Assembly: GCA_955652585.1 (NCBI GenBank)
Contig: CATPBF010000148.1
Coordinates: forward strand, 1-19,822
Reading direction: 5' to 3'
DNA from: Candidatus Dormiibacterota bacterium
GTDB taxonomy: Bacteria > Chloroflexota > Dormibacteria > Dormibacterales > Dormibacteraceae
Length of the DNA stretch: 19,822 nt
The position numbers were made by a program, and so were the translations under genes. This document shows positions 1-6,048 of the stretch, one piece after another; position 1 is the stretch's first letter, and each line of letters opens with the position of its first letter. The notes beneath the pieces were generated by a model. The model saw only the letters and a program-made list of their open reading frames with translations. It did not search any database and was not told where the DNA came from.

Positions 1-99
1 ATCCTGATCGCTCGACCCGCTGCGCTGGAAGTGCCCTTCGCCGACCTCGAGGCGGAGACCGAGCAGGCGGCCCTCAGGCTCTCAAAGCTCAAGCCATGA
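1..99 (+). CDS. rnpA: RNase P protein component, C-terminal end (partial)
   Basis: The window opens inside a reading frame of 32 codons that ends in TGA at 97-99. The visible residues include ILIARPAALEVPFADLEAE, which resembles the end of the RNase P protein subunit (a late ILxARP-type segment followed by a short acidic helix). RnpA binds the RNase P RNA and helps it trim the 5' leader of tRNA precursors. The stop overlaps the yidD start as ATGA, and rnpA-yidD-yidC-jag is a widely conserved order, so context supports the call strongly. The RNR signature and the start lie outside the window, so the assignment rests on this short tail and the neighbours. Confidence 0.75.
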   Translation: MLIARPAALEVPFADLEAETEQAALRLSKLKP

Positions 100-305
100 C
101 AACGATCCTGCTGGCCATGATCCGCGGTTACCAACATTCGTTCTCGAAGGTCCTTCCGCCTTCATGCCGCTACTACCCGTCTTGCTCTCACTACACGTAT
201 GAGGCAGTGGAGAGGTACGGATGGCTTCGCGGCGGCTGGATGGGGGCGGCGCGCATAGCGCGCTGTCATCCGTTCGCCAAGGGCGGCTACGATCCTGTTC
301 CCTGA
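96..305 (+). CDS. yidD: YidD, membrane protein insertion efficiency factor
   Basis: This 69-residue protein is full length for the YidD family (about 70-85 residues). It carries the family hallmarks: a short amphipathic N-terminus (LLAMIRGYQ), the cysteine segment CRYYPSCSHYTYEAVERYG at about residues 23-41, the GGWMGAARIARCHPF block, and the terminal GGYDPVP motif. YidD is a small membrane-associated protein that assists insertion of inner-membrane proteins by YidC/Sec; its exact chemistry is not established. The ATG overlaps the rnpA stop (ATGA), indicating translational coupling, and yidC follows on the same strand. The identification is essentially certain. Confidence 0.97.
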   Translation: MTTILLAMIRGYQHSFSKVLPPSCRYYPSCSHYTYEAVERYGWLRGGWMGAARIARCHPFAKGGYDPVP

Positions 306-374
306 TCCGCCCGAGCGCCACCTGGAGTCGATGACATCAATCTGAGAGCCCTTTTCGACGTTTTTCTGCCCATC

Positions 375-980
375 GTGCACCTGTGGGGCGCGGTGGTGAA
401 GGAGCCCATCGCGTGGTTCCTGAACTTTCTGTATGTGCATCTGCAGACGCTACCGCCCGTCGCAACGATCGGCGCTTATGGGGTGGCGATTGTGATTCTC
501 ACGATCATCATTCGGGCGCTACTGTCGCCTCTTACCTATTTCCAGCTCACCACTCAGCGCAAGACGATGGTCGAGCAGCGCAAGCTCGCGCCTCAGGTCT
601 CGGAGCTGCGCAAGAAGTTCAAAAAGGACCCGCAGAAGCTGAACACGGAGATGATGCAGCTCTACCGGGAGCACGGTGTCAACCCGCTCGGTGGCCTGGT
701 CGGCTGTCTGCCGCTGATCGTCCAGATCCCGATTCTGACGGCGCTCTACTACGTCTTCCAGGACTTCGCTCACAGCGCGCACAAAGCCGCTCCGTTCCTG
801 TTTGTGCCGAACCTGAACGACACGGCCAATCAGCACCTCATGATCGCCAGCCTGCACATCCCATCGCCCGAGTTCCTGGTCTTTCCTCTGCTGGCGGCGA
901 TCACCACATACGTGCAGTCGAAGATGCTGCAGCAGCCGACGCCGCCAAACCCGACCGACCAGGAGCAGCAGACGCAGTAG
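375..980 (+). CDS. yidC: YidC/Oxa1 membrane insertase, N-terminal part, ended by in-frame TAG
   Basis: YidC inserts proteins into the cytoplasmic membrane alone or with SecYEG. This 201-residue part shows the conserved transmembrane helix AIVILTIIIRALLSPLT (Arg about 54, the conserved arginine of the hydrophilic groove), the cytoplasmic coiled-coil hairpin rich in Lys/Gln (about 64-97), and two further helices (LVGCLPLIVQIPILTALYY; FLVFPLLAAITTYVQ). The frame then stops at TAG 978-980 after a Gln-rich linker and resumes in the same frame at ATG 981 with the missing last helices. A complete YidC core is therefore split over two frames. The marked GTG start has no obvious ribosome-binding site. 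The open frame runs upstream without ATG or GTG, and a GGAG at 324-327 precedes ATC 336 and CTG 342, so the true start may be earlier and non-canonical. The TAG may be a real nonsense change, a sequence error, or a read-through or reinitiation site. Confidence 0.93.
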   Translation: MHLWGAVVKEPIAWFLNFLYVHLQTLPPVATIGAYGVAIVILTIIIRALLSPLTYFQLTTQRKTMVEQRKLAPQVSELRKKFKKDPQKLNTEMMQLYREHGVNPLGGLVGCLPLIVQIPILTALYYVFQDFAHSAHKAAPFLFVPNLNDTANQHLMIASLHIPSPEFLVFPLLAAITTYVQSKMLQQPTPPNPTDQEQQTQ

Positions 981-1259
981 ATGCAGCGGACGATGGTCGT
1001 GCTGTCGCCGCTGATGATCGGGTACTTCGCGCTGCAGGTTCCAGCGGGACTTGGGCTCTACTGGTTTGTGGGCAACGTGGTCAGTATCATTCTTCAGTAC
1101 TTCGTGGTCGGCTGGGGAAACCTCTTGCCGAAACGAGATGGGGGTGGGCCGGTGCTGGCCGTCGCGCCCAAGGGTGGGGGCGGTCCGAAGAATGGATCCA
1201 AGCCGGGGCTGAAACCGTCCCCGCAACCGGGAGCCGGTTCGAGGAGGCGCAGGAAGTGA
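981..1259 (+). CDS. yidC: YidC/Oxa1 membrane insertase, C-terminal part after the TAG
   Basis: This frame is in phase with the preceding 5' part and begins with the ATG directly after its TAG. The 92 residues supply what the first part lacks: the last two helices of the insertase core (VVLSPLMIGYFALQVPAGLG, then LYWFVGNVVSIILQYFVV, including the family-typical PAGLxLYW turn) and a Gly/Lys/Arg-rich cytoplasmic tail ending in RRRRK that could contact the ribosome. On its own it is not a usual gene. An AGGAG at 961-965 lies 15 bases before the ATG, too far for a good ribosome-binding site, so independent translation would rely on termination-reinitiation. If the TAG were CAG (one C-to-T change, in a run already rich in CAG), the two parts would form a normal 294-residue YidC. 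Protein family certain; status as separate CDS or half of a broken gene unresolved. Confidence 0.85.
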   Translation: MQRTMVVLSPLMIGYFALQVPAGLGLYWFVGNVVSIILQYFVVGWGNLLPKRDGGGPVLAVAPKGGGGPKNGSKPGLKPSPQPGAGSRRRRK

Positions 1260-1305
1260 GGGCTAGAGTGAGGGCAGCAGAGATTCGTGGTGGGGTGGAG
1301 GCGCG

Positions 1306-1950
1306 ATGAGATCGGCTGAAGGCCGGGGCCGTACCCTCGACGAAGCCATCGATGCGGCTTTGATCGAGCTTGGCGAAAGCCGTCGGAACGTGGACGTGCG
1401 CGTGATCAGCGAAGGTCCCGAGGAGACATTGGTGGAGGTCGTCGTGATCGACCAGGGGGCTGCACCGGCCGGTGCAGCATCGCCCGCGAATGGCAAGGCG
1501 GAAGCCGCGCGCGCGCTGGTCGAAGGATTGCTCAAGCACATGGGCGTGCGCGCCCAGGTCACAGTTCGAACCGGCACCGACCCCATCACGCTGGATATCA
1601 GCGGCCGCGACCTCGGCGGGCTGATTGGCTGGAGGGGCGAGACACTACGTGCGCTGCAGTCGGTGACCAACGTGATGCTCGGTAAGAATCTCGCTGAGGG
1701 CGAGCGGGTCATCGTCGACGTGGAGCGCTACCGCCAGAGGCGCGAGCATACGGTGCGCGAGATCGCCCTAAGGGCAGCGCGCCAGGTGAAGATGACGGGC
1801 GACGCGATCACCCTCGACGCGATGCAGGCGTTTGAGCGCCGCGCGATTCACCTCGCCCTTCAAGACGATCCTGATGTCGGCAGCTCGAGCATCGGCGAGG
1901 AGCCCGATCGCAGAGTCGTGGTCGGACCCCGCAAGCCCGCGAGTACCTGA
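1306..1950 (+). CDS. jag: Jag/KhpB RNA-binding protein (Jag-N, KH and R3H domains)
   Basis: The 214-residue protein has the standard three-part Jag/KhpB build. An N-terminal Jag domain (about 1-50, with RTLDEAIDAALIELG) is followed by an Ala/Gly linker. A KH domain follows with GxxG-type loop GLIGWRGETLRALQ (about 105-118), then an R3H domain with ERRAIHLAL (about 177-185) and the conserved SSSIGEEPDRRVVVGP end. Jag binds RNA, is linked to cell elongation and division control in Firmicutes, and is normally encoded next to yidC, as here. A GTGGAGG stretch lies 4-5 bases before the ATG, so this start is well supported. The gene is 46 bases after yidC and 3 bases before the next frame, which indicates one transcript. 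Confidence 0.96.
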   Translation: MRSAEGRGRTLDEAIDAALIELGESRRNVDVRVISEGPEETLVEVVVIDQGAAPAGAASPANGKAEAARALVEGLLKHMGVRAQVTVRTGTDPITLDISGRDLGGLIGWRGETLRALQSVTNVMLGKNLAEGERVIVDVERYRQRREHTVREIALRAARQVKMTGDAITLDAMQAFERRAIHLALQDDPDVGSSSIGEEPDRRVVVGPRKPAST

Positions 1951-1953
1951 TTC

Positions 1954-2229
1954 ATGGGCGGCCGGGCCGCGGCGCAGCGGATCCGGAAGGCGATCGCGTT
2001 GGTCAACGCCGTGGCGGACGGAGCGGGTGACGAGGACCTCACTCCGACCGAGATTGCGGAAGCGATCCGGGATTGCCTGGAGTTGCGCGAGATCGAGCAG
2101 GGATCGAACGTGCGCAAGTACCTCGGTGAGGCGCTCGACGCGACATCAGACGGGATGCCCGCCGACTTCGTGGCCATGACTCTTTATGCGGCGCTCGGCG
2201 CGCTCGGGGAGAGCGGGAGCGAAGTCTAG
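1954..2229 (+). CDS. Small helical protein of unknown function
   Basis: I do not recognise this 91-residue protein. It begins 3 bases after jag and ends 58 bases before the M16 peptidase, on the same strand. The sequence is rich in Ala and Glu and looks wholly helical, with no cysteine pair, signal peptide or membrane segment. A basic N-terminus (GGRAAAQRIRKA) leads into acidic helices (DLTPTEIAEAIRDCLELREIEQ) and a final hydrophobic helix (DFVAMTLYAALGALGE). The base composition matches the neighbouring real genes, and its position in the operon favours a real protein. There is no clear ribosome-binding site, so translation may be coupled to jag. A structural or regulatory helper is possible, but nothing in the sequence proves a role. 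Confidence 0.7.
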   Translation: MGGRAAAQRIRKAIALVNAVADGAGDEDLTPTEIAEAIRDCLELREIEQGSNVRKYLGEALDATSDGMPADFVAMTLYAALGALGESGSEV

Positions 2230-2271
2230 CCGCACGGCGAGGCCAGCGATTCGCGGTTACGGGGCGTCCGA

Positions 2272-2277
2272 TAAACT
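2272..2277 (+). promoter_or_regulatory. Possible -10 box (TAAACT) before the M16 peptidase
   Basis: TAAACT lies in the only gap between the unknown small gene and the M16 peptidase and ends 10 bases before the peptidase ATG. It resembles TATAAT at four of six positions. No convincing -35 element is visible 16-18 bases upstream. It would give a very short leader, comparable with the parA and sigma-like promoters in this window. Evidence is weak. Confidence 0.3.
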
Positions 2278-2287
2278 TGCTGGTCCC

Positions 2288-3556
2288 ATGGCTCTCCACC
2301 GAGTTCATGGGCTGGGCGGGGGCGCGAAACTGGTCACTGCGGCCATGCCGGAGCGCCTCTCCGCAAGCCTCGTCTTCATGTTTGGTGGGGGCTCGCGGCT
2401 CGAGGACGAACGTCATGCGGGCGTGTCGCACTTCATCGAGCACCTCTTTTTCAAAGGCACCCAGAAGAGGCCGACTTCCAAGGAGATCGCAGATGCTATC
2501 GAGGGTGTCGGCGGCTTCATCAACGCCTCCACCGACAAGGAACTGACAGCCTACTGGACGCGGGTCCCGGCCGAGCATGTCGAGCTCGGGCTCGACGTGT
2601 TGATCGACATCGTGTCCAACTCCAAGCTCGCACCCGCTGATGTCGAGCGGGAGCGGTCGGTGATCCTCGAGGAGCTGCGGATGTACCAGGACCAGCCGCA
2701 GGATTTCGTGCAGAACCTTTTCGAAGAGGTCATGTGGCCCGATCATCCCTTGGGGCGAGACATCGCCGGCACTGAGCAATCGGTCGCCCGGCTCACGCGA
2801 GACGACATCCTCGAATACGCCGACGCGCACTACCGGCTGCCGAACCTGGTCATCGGCGCTGCGGGTGCGTTCGGTGAGGGGGAGATGCTGGAGGCGGTGC
2901 GCCGGCGCCTTTCGCTTCCAACCGAACCCGACGGGCAGCTGATCCCACTTCCGCCGGAACCACTGCATAGCCCACGTGTGCTCATGCGCCGGCGGCGGAC
3001 GGAGCAGGCGCACATCTGTCTGGGCGTGCGTGCCTTGAGCTACCTGCATCCGGATCGGTTCGTGCTCGACCTTATGAACACCGTGCTCGGCGAGGGCATG
3101 AGCTCACGGCTCTTCTTGAACATCCGCGAGAGGCTTGGTCTCGCGTACGACGTGCACAGCTTCACCCAGAAGCACCGAGACACCGGACTTTTGGGCGTTT
3201 ATCTCGGTGTGGATCCGAAGCAGGCAGTCAGCGCGGTCAACGCGGTGCTGGCAGAGCTGCAAAACCTGTGCGATCACGAGCTGACCGAGGAGGAGCTTGG
3301 CCGGGCGAAGGAATTCACCAAGGGCCGGCTGCGGCTGGAGCTCGAGAGCACGAACGGGGTGTCGTTCTGGCTCGCCTATCAGGAACTGCTGATCGGATCG
3401 ATCAAGACGATCGAGGAGGAGGTGGCGCTCGTCGATGCCATCACCGCCGTGGACGTGCGGCGAGTCGCCAACGAGGTCTTGCGTGCGCCGATCCAGATGG
3501 CCGTGATCGGACCTTTCAATAAGGACGTGGCGTTCAGGACCGCGGTCGGAGCCTAG
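2288..3556 (+). CDS. M16 family zinc metallopeptidase (pitrilysin/processing-peptidase type)
   Basis: The 422-residue protein matches bacterial M16B peptidases of about 410-430 residues. The inverted zinc motif HxxEH is present as HFIEH at 48-52, and the third ligand fits Glu128 in ERSVILEEL, 76 residues after the last His. The C-terminal M16 domain has the GMSSRLFLNIRERLGLAYDV block near residues 276-295, including the Arg/Tyr pair used for substrate binding. No signal peptide is seen, so it should act in the cytoplasm, probably on peptides or protein tails. The frame is open upstream to base 2186, but the ATG at 2288 fits the family N-terminus (HGLGGGAKLVTAAMPE). It is convergent with lepB, with only 7 bases between the stops. 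The natural substrate cannot be told from the sequence. Confidence 0.93.
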   Translation: MALHRVHGLGGGAKLVTAAMPERLSASLVFMFGGGSRLEDERHAGVSHFIEHLFFKGTQKRPTSKEIADAIEGVGGFINASTDKELTAYWTRVPAEHVELGLDVLIDIVSNSKLAPADVERERSVILEELRMYQDQPQDFVQNLFEEVMWPDHPLGRDIAGTEQSVARLTRDDILEYADAHYRLPNLVIGAAGAFGEGEMLEAVRRRLSLPTEPDGQLIPLPPEPLHSPRVLMRRRRTEQAHICLGVRALSYLHPDRFVLDLMNTVLGEGMSSRLFLNIRERLGLAYDVHSFTQKHRDTGLLGVYLGVDPKQAVSAVNAVLAELQNLCDHELTEEELGRAKEFTKGRLRLELESTNGVSFWLAYQELLIGSIKTIEEEVALVDAITAVDVRRVANEVLRAPIQMAVIGPFNKDVAFRTAVGA

Positions 3557-3563
3557 CGGCTCC
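3548..3563. terminator. Hairpin between convergent M16 peptidase and lepB genes
   Basis: GGAGCC-TAGC-GGCTCC forms a perfect 6-bp stem with a 4-base loop, and the loop contains the TAG stop of the M16 gene. It fills the space between two convergent genes and could act in both directions. Neither side has a T-run, so a classical intrinsic terminator is not proven. Confidence 0.35.
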
Positions 3564-4193
3564 TCAACCCACGGATATCGAGCCGCTCTCGAGCTGGGGC
3601 ACCTGCGAGTAGATGTCGCCGAAATGGCCGAGGGGCCAGATGCGGAACCACGCGCGGCCATCGATGCGGTCGCGCCCAATCGGTCCGAAGTAGCGTGAGT
3701 CTTGCGATTTGTTGCGGTTGTCGCCCATGACGAAATATTGATTGGGAGGGATCACCGCACCGTTGGAGCTGTCAGTCGGGGGCACGGGCCAATTGTTGAA
3801 GACGACCCAGGCCTCGGGCAGGTAGGGCTCGATGAGCCGGTGGCCGTCTATGTAGACGACTCCGTCGCGGATGAGGAGCCGCTCGCCAGGCAAGGCGATT
3901 ACCCGTTTGATGAAGTCAGTCGAATTGTTGTTGGGGGGCCGCAGGATGATGATGTCTCCGCGCTGAGGAGCATGGAGGCGGTAATCGATCTTGTTGGCGA
4001 TCAGGTAGTCGTTGTCGTCGAGCGTTGCGAACATCGACAGGCCTTCCACGTGCACCGTCTGCACCGCGAAGCTGATGCCGATGTACAGGATGACCGCAAG
4101 CAAAATGACTTCCGCCAGCTCGCGCAGAAACGAGGAGCCGGTCGAAGCGCGAGTTTGGTTAGCCGCGACTGCGGGCTGCTGAGGGGCCGCCAT
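3564..4193 (-). CDS. lepB: Signal peptidase I
   Basis: The 209-residue protein is a type I signal peptidase, which removes signal peptides from exported proteins at the outer face of the membrane. A single N-terminal membrane anchor spans about residues 27-46. The catalytic serine lies in GLSMFATL (Ser53), the general-base lysine in DFIKRVIALPGE (Lys96), and the box VMGDNRNKSQDSRYFGPI closes the fold (about 155-172). The usual motif is SMxPTL; here the proline is Ala56, an uncommon change beside the nucleophile. The gene starts 5 bases after the parB stop and probably belongs to the parA-parB transcript. No clear Shine-Dalgarno sequence precedes it, so coupling to parB is likely. Confidence 0.97.
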   Translation of the reverse strand: MAAPQQPAVAANQTRASTGSSFLRELAEVILLAVILYIGISFAVQTVHVEGLSMFATLDDNDYLIANKIDYRLHAPQRGDIIILRPPNNNSTDFIKRVIALPGERLLIRDGVVYIDGHRLIEPYLPEAWVVFNNWPVPPTDSSNGAVIPPNQYFVMGDNRNKSQDSRYFGPIGRDRIDGRAWFRIWPLGHFGDIYSQVPQLESGSISVG

Positions 4194-4198
4194 GAGTT

Positions 4199-5041
4199 TT
4201 AGGGGACGAGCTTAGCGCAGACCCGCTCCAGCTCTTCTCGACTCGAGTAGCGAAGTTCGACTTTGCCGCGGTTGAGAGTGCCGGTGATTTTTACCGGTAG
4301 GCCTATGCTGGACTCGACGTCGGCGGCGATGTTGCGAAGTTCCGCCGGCGCGTTATTGCGCGGCAAGCGACGCGGTTTGTACGTCCTTACCCAGTTCTCG
4401 GTCTGACGTACAGACAGCCTCTTTGCGATCACCACCTTCAGGCCGTGCTCCTGGGCCGCCTGGCCCTCGAGCGCGAGCAGCGCGCGCGCATGACCGGCCG
4501 TGATGGCGCCCGCGGCGACGGAGGACTGCACCGCGGCGCAGCCGCCCAGCAGACGGAGCGATTGGGTCACTGAGACGCGGTGCTTGCCGATTCGTTGCGC
4601 GACTTCATCGTGGGTGAGGCTGAACTCCTCGGTCAGGCGCTTGAGCCCGCGGGCTTCTTCGATGGGGTCGAGGTCTGCGCGCTGGAGGTTCTCGATAAGT
4701 CCCAGCACGAGCTGGGCGTCGTTGCCGGCGTCGTTGCGCACTATCGCGGGCACTGCGCTGACGCCCGCGAGCCGTGCCGCACGCCATCTCCGCTCGCCCG
4801 CGATCAACTCGTAACCGTCAGCGCTCCTCCGCACTAGGAGAGGTTGCAGCACGCCGTGCTGGCGGATGGATTCCGCGAGCTCTCCCAACGGTTCGGCATC
4901 GAAGCGAGACCGCACCTGCTGATGCGAGGGACGGATCTGGTCGACTGCGATCATCTGCGGCACCATCGCTTCGCCGTCGCGCGACATCGGGATGAGTGCG
5001 TCGAGTCCGCGGCCGAGGCCGCGAGTCCGTGATTGCGTCAT
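4199..5041 (-). CDS. parB: ParB/Spo0J chromosome-partitioning CTPase
   Basis: The 280-residue protein has a chromosomal ParB layout. An N-terminal ParA-interacting tip (RGLGRGLDALIP, residues 7-18) is followed by the ParB/sulfiredoxin-like CTPase core with GERRWRAAR (82-90) and ENLQRADLDP (117-126). A helix-turn-helix for parS binding (about 142-165, HDEVAQRIGKHRVSVTQSLRLL) and a C-terminal dimerisation end complete it. ParB loads at parS near the origin, spreads as a CTP clamp, and drives chromosome segregation with ParA and SMC. Its ATG overlaps the parA stop (ATGA), so the two are translationally coupled. A perfect parS palindrome was not found in this window. Confidence 0.97.
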   Translation of the reverse strand: MTQSRTRGLGRGLDALIPMSRDGEAMVPQMIAVDQIRPSHQQVRSRFDAEPLGELAESIRQHGVLQPLLVRRSADGYELIAGERRWRAARLAGVSAVPAIVRNDAGNDAQLVLGLIENLQRADLDPIEEARGLKRLTEEFSLTHDEVAQRIGKHRVSVTQSLRLLGGCAAVQSSVAAGAITAGHARALLALEGQAAQEHGLKVVIAKRLSVRQTENWVRTYKPRRLPRNNAPAELRNIAADVESSIGLPVKITGTLNRGKVELRYSSREELERVCAKLVP

Positions 5042-5853
5042 CGTTCCAACAACTCCTTTGCAAGGGCGCGATATGCGGCGGCGCCGCGGGAGGCGGGGTC
5101 GTACTGGATCACAGGCTTACCGTGGCTGGGCGCTTCGCTGATCCGAACGTTGCGCGGAATGATCGTCTTCAGGACGTGCGTCGGATGCGAGCGCCGAACC
5201 TCCTCTAGGACGTCCCAGGAGAGCGTGGTACGTGCGTCGAACTGGGTCATCAAGATGCCGGCGATTTCGAGCCTGGGGTTGAGGCGGGAGCGCACCAGCT
5301 GGTGCGTGTAGAGAAGGTGTCGCAATCCTTCGAGCGCGAAGTATTCGCACTGCGTGGGGACGAGCATGGCCGTCGCCGCCGTCAGGGCATTCAGGGTGAG
5401 CAAACCCAGCGACGGAGGGCAGTCGATGATCACGCACTCCACGCCTTCGGGCACCGATTCGAGCGCCTTGCGCAATCGGGTCTCGCGCGCCTCGAGTGAC
5501 GCCAGCTCGATCTCGGCGCCGGCGAGGTCGATGTGCGAGGGCAGGAGGCTGAGCTGCGGCACGGTCGTCTCGACCATCGCCTCTTCCACGCTGGCCTCGC
5601 CGGCGAGGAGCTGGTAGATCGTGCTGCGAATCCGATCTGGATTCAGCCCGAGGCCGGATGTCGAGTTGGCCTGGGGGTCAAGGTCCACCAGCAGCACCGA
5701 GTGCCCGAGCTCCGCCAGCGCGGCGCCCAGGTTGATGGCCGTGGTGGTCTTGCCAACGCCACCTTTCTGATTCACGATCGCCAGGACCGTGACTCGTGTG
5801 GCAGCCAACAGCTTGGGGTCAGGCTTAGACGCCAGTCCTATATATGGGGCCAT
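5038..5853 (-). CDS. parA: ParA/Soj chromosome-partitioning ATPase
   Basis: This is a Walker-type ATPase of the ParA/Soj family that works with ParB to move origins apart. The deviant Walker A motif NQKGGVGKTTT lies at about residues 28-38 from the chosen start. Walker A' VDLDPQANST and Walker B VIIDCPPSLG follow, and the DNA-binding Arg/Lys-rich C-terminal part is intact. The frame is open to a TTG at 5871, but I chose the ATG at 5853. A TACAAT -10 box ends exactly 7 bases before it, so the transcript would begin at the ATG and the TTG would lie in the promoter. The result is 271 residues with an N-terminal extension of about 20 residues before the ATPase core, compared with Soj. Downstream parB overlaps by 4 bases. 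Confidence 0.95.
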   Translation of the reverse strand: MAPYIGLASKPDPKLLAATRVTVLAIVNQKGGVGKTTTAINLGAALAELGHSVLLVDLDPQANSTSGLGLNPDRIRSTIYQLLAGEASVEEAMVETTVPQLSLLPSHIDLAGAEIELASLEARETRLRKALESVPEGVECVIIDCPPSLGLLTLNALTAATAMLVPTQCEYFALEGLRHLLYTHQLVRSRLNPRLEIAGILMTQFDARTTLSWDVLEEVRRSHPTHVLKTIIPRNVRISEAPSHGKPVIQYDPASRGAAAYRALAKELLER

Positions 5854-5860
5854 ACTGGGG

Positions 5861-5866
5861 ATTGTA
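5861..5866 (-). promoter_or_regulatory. parA promoter -10 box (TACAAT), leaderless layout
   Basis: On the minus strand TACAAT is followed by 7 bases and then the parA ATG, so RNA synthesis should begin at or next to the start codon. The hexamer matches TATAAT at five of six positions. The -35 region is poor (TAGGCG at 17 bases). A perfect 10-bp palindrome CCGTTAACGG lies at 5896-5905, upstream of the -35 region, and could bind a regulator; that is speculative. Confidence 0.55.
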
Positions 5867-5871
5867 GCCAA

Positions 5872-6048
5872 CTACGGCGTGGTCGCCTAGCCCACCCGTT
5901 AACGGCCGCCGATTCCAGTCACAGGCCCGGCACCCATTCGAGCCGCGCGCGTCCTTTTTGGGCCCTCCCTGTCCCGGTGTGGCCCCTCCCCCGCCTCGCA
6001 CCTACGACGCAAATTAGAAGTTCGATCTCGACCCTGCAACCCTGCCTG
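5872..6048. other. Intergenic region between parA and the CPBP protease, with G-quadruplex-type motif
   Basis: This 177-base gap holds the parA promoter side, the palindrome CCGTTAACGG (5896-5905), and a run of C tracts at 5963-5992. Read on the minus strand, the run gives five G tracts of 3-5 bases separated by 1, 7, 3 and 1 bases, which meets the usual G3+N1-7 quadruplex rule. No open frame of its own and no hairpin with a T-run were seen, so the terminator of the upstream protease cassette remains unidentified. Confidence 0.5.
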
